Positions 21,552-33,047 of a DNA stretch of 64,000 nucleotides are shown piece by piece. The stretch's first letter is position 1; each line of letters begins with the position of its first letter. The stretch covers positions 31,658,501 to 31,722,500 of the forward strand of contig CM076142.1 in NCBI GenBank assembly GCA_038025085.1, written 5' to 3'. Under the pieces are notes generated by a model. It saw only the letters and a list, made by a program, of their open reading frames with translations, made no database searches and had not been told where the DNA came from. Origin of the DNA: Tetragonia tetragonoides. Taxonomy: Eukaryota > Streptophyta > Magnoliopsida > Caryophyllales > Aizoaceae. The translations under genes and the position numbers were made by a program.

Positions 21552-22164
21552 AATCCAATTGATTTTGTAGGTGCAGAAATTCACACAGCAAATGTTGCAG
21601 AAGATAATCCAAAATCAATTGGCAGAAGCAAAACAGAAAGAGAAAGTGGCAGAATCAAGTAGATCAGAAAGGCTAGAGAATCAGTGCAGAATATGAATCA
21701 AATGTCAACAGCGAGGTAGTAAATGGAAGAAGCACAGAAGATCAGCAATGATGCAGTACAGCAGCTTCAACAGAAAGTCAGAACCAGAACACATCAGGTT
21801 TTCAGCAGAGAATCTAGCAGTCCTGCAAGGCATGAGCACCTGTGCAGGAATTCAGGCAGCAGGGTTCAGCAGGGAATCAATAGCAGTTTGCTGAAGCTAG
21901 GCAGAGTGAGGAATGAAACAGAATGTAGCAGATTTGAAAGGCTAGAAGAAGTTGAAATGTTTTAGCTTATTATGTTTTTGTATTTTGCTGTAAGTCAGAA
22001 ATGATTTTTGTATTTTGTATGTGTTTACAGAGATGGTTTGTAAGGTAGTAAAGGGATGTAGAAAAAAGGGACCCTACCTAGTAGGTGGCCTTGGTTCTGT
22101 ATTGCCTATGGGCTGTAATCTTGTTACATTACAGTGAGCAATAATACAATTTCTGACTTGCACC
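21552..22164 (+). other. 3' UTR of E4
   Basis: CAG-rich noncoding stretch (for example TTCAGCAGAGAATC near 21801 and TTCAGCAGGGAATC near 21865), then TTTGCTGTAAGTCAG, a single copy of the ATTTTTGTA...TTTACAGAGATGG unit, the CCTACCTAGTAGG block and the hairpin. A small open frame at 21723-21965 is not considered a gene. Confidence 0.75.
22112..22135 (+). promoter_or_regulatory. 3' terminal stem-loop, E4
   Basis: GCTGTAAT, loop CTTGTTAC, ATTACAGT: seven Watson-Crick pairs plus a closing G-U. Confidence 0.55.
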
Positions 22165-22181
22165 AAAAAAAAAAAAAAAAA

Positions 22182-23101
22182 CATTTGCATCGCGTAAAAC
22201 GGCCCTTACAAGCCTACCAAGTACCCAATAACCGACCCCAGGGGCGTCCCCTGTCCCATAGGGGTCTCCTGTATGATATGGGGCGAAAATATTAGCATCG
22301 AAAACTTTGCGTCCGGGGGCCCAAAATACGTCCCCTAGATCATTCCTGGGGCCCGGTTGCCGTTTTCGCAGGAAATTTTTTCGGAGGCTCTATTATGGCC
22401 CTAGGGGGCCCCCGGTTCACCGGGAGGGTCACCTTGATTCGCGAACTCAAATATCACCCATGTGCCCGTTTTTGGGCCAAAACATTGGCATCTCATAAAG
22501 CCGCCCTTACAAGCTTATCAAGGACCCAGTAACCGATCCTAGGGGCCTCCCACGTCCCCTATGGGTCTCCCGTACGATATGGGGCGAAAATCATAACGTC
22601 GAAAAGTTTGCCTCCAGGGGCCCAAAACACGTCCCCTAGAGCATTCCCAGGGCCCGATTGCCGTTTTCGCCCGAAATTTTTTCGGGGGTTCTATTATGGC
22701 CCTAGGGTACCCCCGGTGCCCCGGGATGGGCATCTTGATTCCCGAACTCAGATATCACCCATGTCACCCGTTTTTGGGCCAAAACATTGGGATCATGTAA
22801 AACCGCCATGACAAGCCTATCAGGGACCCAATAACCGACCCTAGGGGCCTCCCATGTCCCATAGGGGTCTCTTCTACGATATAGGGCGAAAATATTAACG
22901 TCAAAAACATTGCATCCGGGGGCCCAAAACACGTCCCCTAGAGCATTCCCGGGGCCCAGTTGCCGTTTTCGCCCGAAATGTTTTCGAGGGCTCTATTATG
23001 GCCCTAGGGGACCCCCGGCGCGCCGGGAGGGTCACCTTGATTTTCGAACTCAGATATCACCCATGTCGCCCGTTTTTGGGCCAAAACATTGGCATCGCGT
23101 A
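22182..23101 (+). repeat. 301-bp satellite array, block 5 (3 monomers)
   Basis: The target of E4 (about 22182) and the target of E5 (about 23087) are 905 bp apart, almost exactly three monomers. Confidence 0.93.
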
Positions 23102-23118
23102 TTGGCATCGGACGCCCG
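23102..23118 (+). repeat. Target-like fragment at the 5' end of E5
   Basis: After the target duplication AAAACATTGGCATCGCGTA (23083-23101) comes TTGGCATCGGACGCCCG, a second partial target, before TTTTCTCTCTC. Confidence 0.7.
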
Positions 23119-23136
23119 TTTTCTCTCTCTAAAAAA

Positions 23137-23178
23137 ATGCTCTCTTCTCTCTCCTCTACACCGCGCATCCACCATTGA
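23137..23178 (+). CDS. Upstream ORF in E5 leader (13 codons)
   Basis: ATG in AAAATGCTCTC, stop TGA at 23176-23178. The peptide is MLSSLSSTPRIHH. It ends 18 nt before the ORF1 ATG. Confidence 0.5.
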   Translation: MLSSLSSTPRIHH

Positions 23179-23196
23179 TGAAGCTGTGAGTTCTCA

Positions 23197-24583
23197 ATGG
23201 GGAAGAAAGAAAAGGCAAGAAGAGGGACAGAAAAGCAAGGCGATAGTCTGGAAATCTCAGCACCACCATGTCCTACCAAAACAGTGAATCAAAGACAATG
23301 CTCGAGCAAGAATCGCGAAAACCTAGATTGCGTTATACGCAATTTAAACGATGAATTGGAGGCACCTGAGGTGATGACACCTGAAATGCAAACTCAAACA
23401 GTGCAGCAAATGGAACTAGCTAGAGAGAAGATCAACAATTGGCTCTCGAAAATGAAGGAGAAGACAAGTGCTCAGCTCTCGTCCGAGGATGAAGAAGAAG
23501 AGGCAGAACAGACCATTCAGCAAGAAAAATGCAGACATTGGTAAGGCCTCTGCTTGGGATAAATTCGACATATCTAAGCTAAAAAATGCTGGTTTTAAGC
23601 TAGATTTTATTGCGCCTGTTATGCATGATGGGAAACCAGTAGGGGAAATTAACCTTAAAGACATTGAATCTGAAATAAACTATTGGAATAAAGCTGTAGT
23701 CTGCTATGTCATGGGATCTAGACCACCAATTACAGTATTTAGTGGATTCCTAAGACGAATTTGGGCAAAAAAAGGGATGAATAAAATTGCTATGATGAAA
23801 AATGGATTGGTGCTGGTTCGTTTTGATTCATTGGAGCAGAGAGATGCTGTAATACAGGAAGGAGTGTACCATTTTGACAACAAACCCATGATAGTTAGAG
23901 CTTGGTTTGAAAATGTGGATTATGCACAAGAGGAATTAACCTCGGTTCCTATATGGGTGAAATTCCCAGGATTAAATGTGAAGTATTGGAATGCTACAGG
24001 GTTAAGCAAAATTGCAAGCCTTGTTGGTAGACCTATGATGGCAGATAGGAACACTGAACTCAAGGTAGGAATTCACTATGTAAGGGTGCTAATTGAAGTG
24101 AAAATTGGTGATGTATACCCTGATAAAGTTAACTTCAAGAATGAAAAGGGGAATATTGTTGAGCAGGAGGTTGAATATGACTGGAAACCAATCATTTGCA
24201 CCCACTGTAAACAACATGGACATGGAGAAACTGATTGCAGGAAGAAGCTTGCTGCTGCACCTCCTGTGGTACAACCTGTGCCTGGGCAGAATAGGCCACC
24301 ACCACTAGCAAACCCTAGAAATCACCAATGGCAGAATGCAGGGAGAGGAAGAGGCAGAGCAGGGAATGCAGGGAGGGGGCTGAGAGCAGGGAGAGGGATT
24401 TACAGACAAATTCAACAACAGCCCCAGACACAGAACTCATTTGAAGTATTGCAAGAAAAAGAAGTGCAAGAAGGGCAGGAAAATCAAGGAGAAATAGTAG
24501 AACCAGCAACAATGGAGGATCTGATACTTGGTAAGGTGCCAGCACATGGTAAGTCTCCTATCTTGACTAATAGTCATGGATAG
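23197..24583 (+). pseudogene. LINE ORF1, E5 (one frameshift)
   Basis: Starts MGKKEKARRG. A one-base gain in an A-run at about 23522-23527 (CAAGAAAAATGCAG against CAAGAAACTGCAA in E1) shifts the frame. The rest is open in the next frame to TAG 24581-24583, with the complete DUF4283-like core (INYWNKAVVCYVMG, FSGFLRRIWAKKG, MIVRAWFENVDYA), the zinc knuckle CTHCKQHGHGETDC (about 24199-24240) and the Arg/Gly-rich tail. Only the disordered N-terminus is disconnected. The stop overlaps the ORF2 start by 8 nt. Confidence 0.9.
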
Positions 24584-27500
24584 GATCCTTATATGGAATG
24601 TGAGAGGCCTAAATGGCCCTAATAAACAGAAAGATGTTAGTCTTTTCTGTAGAAAGAATAACTGTGGTTTGGTGATTTTGTTAGAAACTAAAATAAGGTT
24701 AGTTAATTTGGAAAAATGTAAGGAAAATTTTATGCCAGGGTGGGAATCATATAGCAACCATAACAATCATAGATTGGGCAGAATCTGGATTAGATGGTTA
24801 CCAAATTATTTCCATGTTGTTGTGATATTTTCATCTGTGCAAATGGTGACTTGTAAAGTAATTAATATGATGAAAAAAAAGGAGTTTGTGATGAGCTTTG
24901 TGTATGGGCTGAATGAAAAGGAGGAAAGGAAGCAACTGTGGCAGGACCTTACTGCTTATTCACTGAACTGCAATGTACCCTGGATTGTTGGGGGGGACTT
25001 CAACAATGTGCTACTACCTGGTAACAGACAAGGAGGAGTCCCAGTCACATATGCTGAAATACAAGACTTCAAAGACTGTTTAGAGGAATGTAAACTTATA
25101 GAACTAAGCTGGTCTGGGTGTCAATTCACCTGGAACAACAGGCATGAGAGGGGAGGGAGAGTGTATTCTAAAATTGATTGGGTTTATGCCAATAGTCTCT
25201 GGATTCAGGAATTTGATCAGTGTGATCTAAAATTCCATCCAGAGGATGTGTCTGATCACTCTCCAATCTGTTTAATCCTGCACAAAGAACTCACAAAAAA
25301 TAGAAATACCCCCTTTAAATACTTCAACATGTGGAGCCTCCACTCTGAATTTCAAGCAATGGTGCAGCAAGCTTGGAATTTTAGAACACAAGGCACAAAA
25401 ATGTTTATAGTTTACCAGAAACTGAAAAAAGTGAGAGCAGTGCTGAAAAAGCTAAATAGAGAGGAATTCAGTGGGATCCTAACTCAAGCTGAGGTAGCAA
25501 GAACTACAATGAATCAAGCTCAGAAAGCAGCAAACCAGGACCCTCTAAATGAGACAATACAGCAGGGGGAAGTACAAGCCAGAAAGAGGTACAATGATCT
25601 GAATATGGCAGCTGAGAACTTCTTACAACAAAAGAGTAAGGCAAAATGGGTTCAGCTAGGGGATGGAAACACTCAATTTTTTCATGCAATTATGAAGCAG
25701 AGAAGACAGCAACACAGAGTTCATTCCATCAAGACACAGGAGGGAACCCTGCTGGAAGAACAGAACTTGATTGTGGAGGAATTTGTGGGGTTCTACAGAG
25801 AAATGTTAGGAGTATCAGGAACCAGAACCACTAATGCAGAAAATAGTTTCTTTTCAGCAGGTCACAGGTTAGACATACACCAACAAATGACCCTGAATGC
25901 CCCTGTGTCTGCTGAAGAAGTCAAGAGAGCAATGTTTGAAATTGACCGTAATAAAAGTCCAGGTCCAGATGGGTTTGGATCAGGTTTCTTTAAAGGAGCC
26001 TGGAATACTGTGGGACAGGAAGTGACTGAGGCTATTATCGATTTTTTTGAGTCATCCAAAATGCTTAAAGAAGTGAATGCAACTAACCTGTGTCTTGTGC
26101 AGAAAATACCAAGTCCTGAAAAGGCTTCTGATTACAGGCCCATAGCTTGCTGCAACACCATCTATAAGTGCATCTCCAAGATTCTTTGTGGGAGACTGGC
26201 AAGAGTGCTTCCTGAACTAATTTCAGTGAATCAGGGAGCTTTTGTGGCGCAGAGATCTATACTCCACAACATCATGATTTGTCAGGATCTAATCAAGCAC
26301 TATAATAGGAAACAATCCTCTCCTAGATGCCCGATGAAGATTGACCTCAGAAAAGCTTATGACACAGTCCACTGGGGTTTTATCAAGGAAATGTTGCAAG
26401 GGTTTGGCTTCCCACAGAAGTTTAGTGGCTAGATATTGGAGTGTATCCAAACAGCTAGCTTCAGCATCAACCTGAATGGGGAAGTCCATGGGTACTTTAC
26501 TGCAAAGCGTGGCATAAGACAGGGAGACCCAATCTCTCCATTAATCTTTGTCTTGGTTATGGAATACTTGTCAAGAATCTTAAAGATAGCTTGCATGGAC
26601 AATAGGTTCAACTGGCACCCTATGTGCAAAGAGCTTGCACTAAGTCACCTCTGCTTTGCTGATGACTTGATGTGCTTCTGCAAAGCTACACCTAGCTCTG
26701 TGAGTATCCTAATGGACTGCATGAATTACTTTTCACAAGCTACAGGACTATTTGCAAACCAAGAAAAATCCAACATGTATGTGGCAGGAGTTAGTGAACA
26801 AGAAAAAAGTGAGCTGCTGTGTATTTCAGGGTTTCAGGAGGGTGCATTGCCAATGAAATACCTAGGTGTCCCACTATCTCCATCAAAATGGAGTAAAATG
26901 GACTGTGAATGCTTGGTGGATAAAATGACCAAAAAATTACATATGTGGGCTTCCAGAAACCTTTCATATGCAGGAAGGGCACAACTAATAAATTCTGTAT
27001 TATTATCTATACATGTATACTGGTCAAGCATTTTTATTATGCCTGCTGGGGTACTGAAAAGTATAGAGCAAAAAGGCAGATTTTTTTTATGGGGGACTAC
27101 TGACCAAACGCACAAAACAAGCCTGGTTGCCTGGGATGTAGTCTGTAGACCAAGAAGGAAAGGGGGCATAAATATTAAACATTGCAAATGGTTTAATATA
27201 GCCCTAAATGGGAAGCACATATGGGATTTAGCCACGAAAAAAGACACATTGTGGGTTAAATGGATTAATGGAGTGTACTTGAAAGGCAACAATTTTTGGA
27301 ACTATGCTCCTGTGTGGGGAGCTAGTTGGTACTGGACAAAGCTCAACAAGATTAAAAGTCACTTCCAGGGCCATTATACAACTAGAGGAGTGTGGAAGGA
27401 AACTCAAGATGGAATATACTCTGCTGCTAGTGGATACAGGGTATTGATGGGGAATTTGCCAAAATCCAGACATGCTAACCTGATTTGGGGAAAGATTACT

Positions 27501-27959
27501 GTACCTAGACACAATTTCTGCTTATGGTAGGCCCAAATGGGAAGACTATTGACCAAGGATAGGATGCAGAAAATGGGATTCCTTAATGGAGACACCATCT
27601 GCTACCTGTGCAAAATGGAAACAGAAAATCATAGCCATCTGTTTTTTAGCTGTAATGTCTCAACAGAGGCACTGAACCAGCTAAAGACATGGCTGCAAAT
27701 CTCTGCAAGAGCAAACACAACCCAGGGAATGCTCAATTGGGTTAGTAGACAGAAATGCTTGAGATTCAGGAAAGAAGTGTATGCAGCAGCTTTGTACTGG
27801 GTCTTGAGAATCAGGAACATGATGTGCTTTGAGAGGAGCAGAATGCCAATGTCACAGGTTATTCAGCAGAGACAGCAGACAATCAGAATCAGAATTCATC
27901 AATGCAGTAGCAACAGGAAGCTAAACAACAGGGATAAAAGATAGATAAGGAATCTGTGA
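24576..27959 (+). pseudogene. LINE ORF2, E5 (three premature stops)
   Basis: ATG at 24576. The endonuclease (WNVRGLN, LETKIR, VYGLNEKEERK, VGGDFNNV, TWNNRHERGG, KIDWV, VSDHSPI) and RT motif A (KIDLRKAYD) are in the first 618 codons. TAG 26430-26432 then replaces Trp (SGW). Motifs B (RGIRQGDP) and C (FADD) follow in frame. TAG 27528-27530 replaces Leu in CLWLAQ, and TAG 27942-27944 replaces Trp five codons before the natural TGA at 27957-27959. A 12-bp in-frame loss near 27788 removes four residues of the AAGIAAAVYW segment. The catalytic residues are intact, so the damage is recent relative to E1. Confidence 0.92.
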
Positions 27960-28665
27960 AATCCAGTTGTATTTTGTAGCTGCAGAAATTAACATAGCAA
28001 AATGGTGCAGAAGGTAATCCAGTATCAATGGGCAGAAGCAAAAACAGACACTGAAAATGGCAGAATTAAGCAGATCAGCAAGCTTAGATAAACAGTGCAG
28101 AAATAAAATCAGATGTCAGCAGAGAAGCAGTAAAAGGAAGAAGCAGAATCCAGAAGCTCAGCAAGACTCCAGAAGCTCAGCAAGTACCAGCAGATAGTTT
28201 GCATTAGAATATGGTCTATGATACAGCACAGCGGCTTGATCAGGAAATCAGAACCAGAATACACACCAGGGGCTCAGCAGCAGTTTCTGCAAGACATGAG
28301 CGCATGTGCAGGAATTCAGGTAGCAGGTTCAGAAGTGAATCAGTAGCAGCTTGATGAAGCTAGGCAGAGTGAGGAATGAAAAAGAACTCAGCAGAATTGA
28401 AAGGCCAGAAGAAGTTGTAATATTTTGAGATTATTAGGTTTTTGTATTTTGTTGTAAGTCAAAAATGATTTTTGTAAATTGTTGTGTTTACAGAGAAGGT
28501 GTACCACTGTCTGTAGTGAGTTTCACTAGATTGAAGGTTTGTAAGGTAGTAAAGGGATGTAGAAAAAAGGAACCCTACCTAGTAGGTGGCCTTGGCTCTG
28601 CATTGCCTAAGGGTTATAATCTTGTTACATTACAGTGAGCAATAATACAATTTCTGACTTGCACC
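27960..28665 (+). other. 3' UTR of E5
   Basis: CAG-rich noncoding sequence with local duplication (CAGAAGCTCAGCAAG twice near 28152-28183), TTTGTTGTAAGTCAAA, a single TTTTTGTAAATTG...TTTACAGAG unit, the CCTACCTAGTAGG block and the terminal hairpin. Confidence 0.75.
28613..28636 (+). promoter_or_regulatory. 3' terminal stem-loop, E5 (weakened)
   Basis: GTTATAAT, loop CTTGTTAC, ATTACAGT. One pair is lost (A opposite C) and two are wobbles, compared with the other copies. Confidence 0.45.
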
Positions 28666-28671
28666 AAAAAA

Positions 28672-30167
28672 CATTGGCATCGCGTAAAACCACCCTTACA
28701 AGCCTATCAGGGACCCAATAACCGACCCTAGGGGCCTTCCATGTCCCTTAGGGGTCTCCTGTACGATATGGGGCGAAAATATTAACGTCGAAAACTTTGC
28801 GTCCGGGGGCCAAAACACGTTCCCTAGAGCATTCCCGGGGCCAAGGTTGCCGTTTTTGCCCGACATTTTTCCGGGGGCTCTATTATGACCCTAGGGGACC
28901 CCGGTGCCCCGGGAGGGTCACCTTGATTCCCAAACTCAAATATCACCCATGTCGCCCAGTTTTCGGGCCATAACATTTGCATCGCGTAAAACCTCCCTTT
29001 AAAGCCTATCAGGGACCCAATAATCGACCCTAGGGGCCTCCCATGTCCCATAGGGGTCTCCAGTACGATATGGGGCGAAAATATTAACGGCGTCCGAGGG
29101 CCCAAAACACGTCCCATAGAGCACTCCCGGGGCCCGGTTGCCGTTTTCGCCCGAAATTTTTTCGAGGGCTCTATTATGGCCCTAGGGGACCCCCGGTGCC
29201 CCGGGAGGGGCACCTTGATTCTCGAACTCAGATATCACCCATGTCGCCCAGTTTTGGGCCAAAACATTGACCTCGCGTAAAACCGCCCTTACAAGCCTAT
29301 CAGGCACCTTATAACCGACCCTAGGGGCCTCCCATGTCCCATAGGGGGCAAAAATATTAACGTCAAAAACATTGCGTCCGGGGGCCCAAACCACGTCCCC
29401 TAGAGCTTTCCCGGGGCCAAGGTTGCCGTTTTCGCCCGAAATTTTTACGGGGGCTCTATTATGGCCCTAGGGGACCCCTGGTGCCCCGCAAGGGGCACCA
29501 TGATTCCCGAACTCAGATATCACCCATGTCGCCCGTTTTTGGCCAAAAACATTGGCATCGCGTAAAACCGCCCTTACAAGCCCTATCAGGGACCAATTAA
29601 CCGACCCTAGGGGCCTCCCATGTCCTATAGAAGTCTCCCGTATGATATGGGGTGAAAATATTAACGTCGAAAACTTTGCGTCCGGGGGCCCAAAACAGGT
29701 CCCCTAGAGCTTTCCCGGGGCCCGGTTGCCGTTTTCGCCCGAAATGTTTTCGGGGTCTCTATTATGGCACTAGGGGACCGCCGGTGCCCCGGGAGGGGCA
29801 CCTTCATTCCCGAACTCAGATATCACGCATGTCGCCCGTTTTTGGGCCAAAACATTGGCATCGAGTAAAACCGCCTTTACAAGCCTATCAGAGACCCAAT
29901 AACCGACCCTAGGGGCCTCCGATTTCCCATAGGGGTCTCCCGTACGATATGGGGTTAAAATATTAACGTCGAAAACTTTGCTTCCGGTGGCCCAAAACAC
30001 GTCCCCTAGAGCATTCCCGGGGCCCAATTGCCGTTTTTGCCCGAAATTTTTTCGGAATCTCTATTATGGCCCTAGGGGACCCCCAGTGCACCGGGAGGGG
30101 CACCTTGATTCCCGAACTCAGATATCCCCCATGTCGCCCGTTTTTGGGCCAAAACATTGGCATCGCG
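28672..30167 (+). repeat. 301-bp satellite array, block 6 (about 5 monomers)
   Basis: The interval between the targets of E5 and E6 is 1,483 bp, five monomers less small deletions. One deletion is visible at 29089 (ATTAACGGCGTCCG skips CGAAAACTTTG) and another at 29345, where CATAGGGGGCAAAAATATT skips TCTCCTGTACGATAT. Confidence 0.92.
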
Positions 30168-30172
30168 CCAAA

Positions 30173-32088
30173 ATGCTAAAAGAAGTGAATGCAACTAACT
30201 TATGTCTTGTGCAGAAAATATCAAATCCTGAAAAGGCTTCTGATTACAGACCCATAGCCTGTTGCAACACCATCTACAAGTGCATCTCCAAGATCCTATG
30301 TGGAAGACTGGCAAGAGTACTACCAGAACTAATTTCTGTAAACCAGGGAGCTTTTGTGGCACAAAGATCCATAGTCCACAACATTATGATTTGTCAGGAT
30401 CTAATCAAGCACTATAACAGAAAACAATCCTCCCCAAGATGCCTGATGAAGATTGACCTCAGGAAAGCCTATGACACAGTACACTGGGGTTTTATCAAGG
30501 AAATGATGCAAGGATATGGATTCCCATTGAAATTTAGTGGGTGGATACTAGAATGTGTGCAAACAGCAAGCTTCAGCATCAACCTGAATGGGGAAGCCCA
30601 TGGATATTTCACTGCAAAGCGTGGCATTAGACAAGGAGACCCAATTTCTCCACTAATTTTTGTGCTAGTGATGGAATACCTGTCAAGAACCTTGAAGATA
30701 GCTTGCATGGACAACAGCTTCAACTGGCACCCCATGTGCAAAGAACTTGCACTAAGTCATCTATGCTTTGCAGATGACTTGATGTGTTTCTGCAAAGCTA
30801 CACCTGACTCTGTGAATATCCTAATGGAGTGCCTGAATTACTTCTCACAAGCCACTGGTTTATGTGCAAACCAGGAAAAGTCAAGCATTTATGTGGCAGG
30901 GATTAGTGAACAAGAGAAAAGGGTGCTGGTGAGCCTCTCAGGGTTTCAAGAGGGTACATTGCCAATGAAATACCTAGGTGTCCCTCTATCCCCATCAAAA
31001 TGGAGCAAAATGGATTGTGAATGCTTGATGGATAAAATGACAAAAAGACTTCACACATGGGCTTCCAGGAACCTCTCATATGCAGGAAGGGCACAACTAA
31101 TAAATTCTGTATTATTATCTATACATGTCTACTGGTCAAGCATATTTGTTATGCCTGCTGGAGTACTAAAAAGCATAGAGAAAAAATGCAGATTGTTTCT
31201 TTGGGGGGGGGGGGAACTGACCTCAAGCACAAAACTAGCCTGGTGGCTTGGGAAGTAGTATGCAGACCAAGGAGAAATGGGGGGATAAATATTAAACATT
31301 GCAAATGGTTTAATATAGCCCTAAATGGGAAGCACATTTGGGATATAGCCACAAAAAAGGACACATTGTGGGTGAAGTGGATTAATGGAGTATATTTGAA
31401 AGGAAGTAATTTCTGGAATTATGCTCCTGTATGGGGAGCCAGCTGGTATTGGACTAAGCTCAACAAGATCAAAAGTCACTTCCAGGAGCACTATTCAACA
31501 AGAGGAGTGTGGAGGGAAACTGAAAATGGAATGTACTCAGTTGCTAGTGGATACAGAATTTTGATGGGAAATATGCCAAAATACAGACATTATGTCCTGA
31601 TATGGGGAAGAGTTTCTGTACCTAGGCACAGCTTCTGTCTATGGTTGGCACAAATGGGGAGATTACTGACCAAAGACAGGCTACATAATATGGGCTTCCT
31701 TAATGGAGACACCATATGCTACCTGTGCAAAGAGGAGACAGAAAGTCACGGCCATCTGTTTTTTAGCTGCAGTATTTCAACAGAGATAATGAAACAGGTA
31801 CAGACATGGCTGCATATTTCTGCAAGAGGAAGCACAATTCAGGGGCTACTAAACTGGATGAGTAGACAGAAATGCTCGAGATTCAGAAAGGAAGTGTATG
31901 CAGCTGGAATAGCAGCCACTGCATACTGGATTTGGAGAGCCAGAAATCTGATATGCTTTGAAAAGAGCAGGCTACCAGCAACACAGATTATGCAACAGAT
32001 ACAGCAAGCAATCAGAGTCAGAATCCAACAGTGCAGCAGCAATAGGAAGCTAAAAAGCAAGGATAAAAGATGGATAAGGCAACTGTGA
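30173..32088 (+). pseudogene. LINE ORF2 C-terminal half, E6 (one frameshift)
   Basis: Carries RT motif A (KIDLRKAYD), B (RGIRQGDP), C (FADD), the thumb and zf-RVT (CYLCKEETESHGHLFFSC). A 12-G run at 31203-31214, where E4 has GGGG followed by AACTACTGAC, shifts the frame between LFLWG and TDLKHKTSLVAW. The endonuclease is missing by truncation. The upstream satellite happens to be open in the same frame (from 29978), giving a chimeric reading frame that should not be read as a gene. Natural stop TGA at 32086-32088. Confidence 0.9.
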
Positions 32089-32723
32089 GCCTGAACCAGG
32101 AAAATGGAAGAAATACAGAAGCACTGCACACAGGAGAGCAGCTTACAGCAGGCTGCAGCAGAGACTTCAGGAAGGAACCAGTAGCAGACTGCAGAAGATA
32201 GGCTGCAATCCAGGTAGAAGAATCCAGCAGGAAAAAAGGACAGCAGGCTCCAGGAAGGATACAGAAGCAGATTTATACAGAGAGAATCTGACGCAGAACA
32301 AATGCAAGGAATAGGCAGCAGTGCAGGAACTCAGGCAGCAGGTTTCAGCAGGTAATCAGCAACAGGTTGAAGAAGCAAGGCAGAATGAAAAAATATAACA
32401 GATCCAAGCAGAGTTGAAAAGCTAGAAGGAATTGTAATATCTTTAGCTATTTATGTTTTTGTATTTTGATGTAAGTCAGAAATAATTTTTGCAAATTGTA
32501 ATGTTTACAGAGATGGTGAGGAAGAATTTTTGCAAAGTGTAATGTTTACAGAGATGGTGAACCACTGCCTGTAGTGAGTTGCACCAGATTGAAGGGTTGT
32601 AAGGTATTAGAGGGATGCAGCAAAAAGGAACCCTACCTAGTAGGTGGCCTTGGATCTGCATTGCCTAAGGACTGTAATCTTGTTACATTACAGAGAGCAA
32701 TAATACAATTTCTGACTTGCACC
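32089..32723 (+). other. 3' UTR of E6
   Basis: CAG-rich noncoding sequence, then TTTGATGTAAGTCAG, a 41-bp tandem duplication (units starting 32486 and 32527), the CCTACCTAGTAGG block and the terminal hairpin. Confidence 0.75.
32672..32693 (+). promoter_or_regulatory. 3' terminal stem-loop, E6
   Basis: CTGTAAT, loop CTTGTTAC, ATTACAG: 7 pairs. The outer position is A opposite A, unpaired, as in E8-E10. Confidence 0.55.
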
Positions 32724-32733
32724 AAAAAAAAAA

Positions 32734-33046
32734 CATTGGCATCGCGTAAAACCGCCCTTACAAGCCTATCAGGGACCCAATAACTGACCCTAGGGGCCTA
32801 CCATGTCCCATAGGGGTCTCCTGTACGATATGGGGCGAAAATATTAACGTCGAAAATGTTGCGTCCTAGGGCCCAAAACACGGCACCTAGAGCACTCCCG
32901 GGGCCCGGATGCCGTTTTCGCCCGAAATTTTTTCGAGTTCTCTATTATGGCCCTAGGGGACCCCCGGTGCCCCGGGAGGGTCACCTTGATTCCCGAACTC
33001 AGATATCACCCATGTTGCCCATTTTTGGGCCAAAACATTGACATCG
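32734..33046 (+). repeat. Single satellite monomer between E6 and E7
   Basis: Target to target is 302 bp, so two neighbouring monomers each received an insertion at the same position. Confidence 0.93.
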
Positions 33047-33047
33047 A

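Larger units (their letters stand above)
20292..22181 (+). mobile_element. LINE E4: 3' fragment
   Basis: Begins within ORF2 downstream of the FADD motif. Satellite CACCCATG and element CTAATGGACTGC share ATG at the junction, which is out of phase with the target site, so a microhomology-type deletion is likely. The 3' A-run (22165-22181) enters the satellite at the normal phase. It is nearly identical in protein to the matching part of E5. Confidence 0.88.
23119..28671 (+). mobile_element. LINE E5: full length, inactivated
   Basis: Full-length copy with leader, ORF1 (one frameshift), ORF2 (three premature stops), 3' UTR and a short A-run (28666-28671). The target duplication AAAACATTGGCATCGCGTA (19 bp) is at 23083-23101 and 28668-28686. 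It is in the same protein lineage as E1, E4 and E6. Confidence 0.93.
30168..32733 (+). mobile_element. LINE E6: 5'-truncated insertion
   Basis: Begins inside ORF2 (CCAAAATGCTAAAAG, the KMLKEVNATN region). The target duplication AAAACATTGGCATCGCG is at 30151-30167 and 32730-32746, so this is a true 5'-truncated retrotransposition. The A-run is at 32724-32733. Coding sequence resembles E5; the 3' UTR has the 41-bp duplication. Confidence 0.92.
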
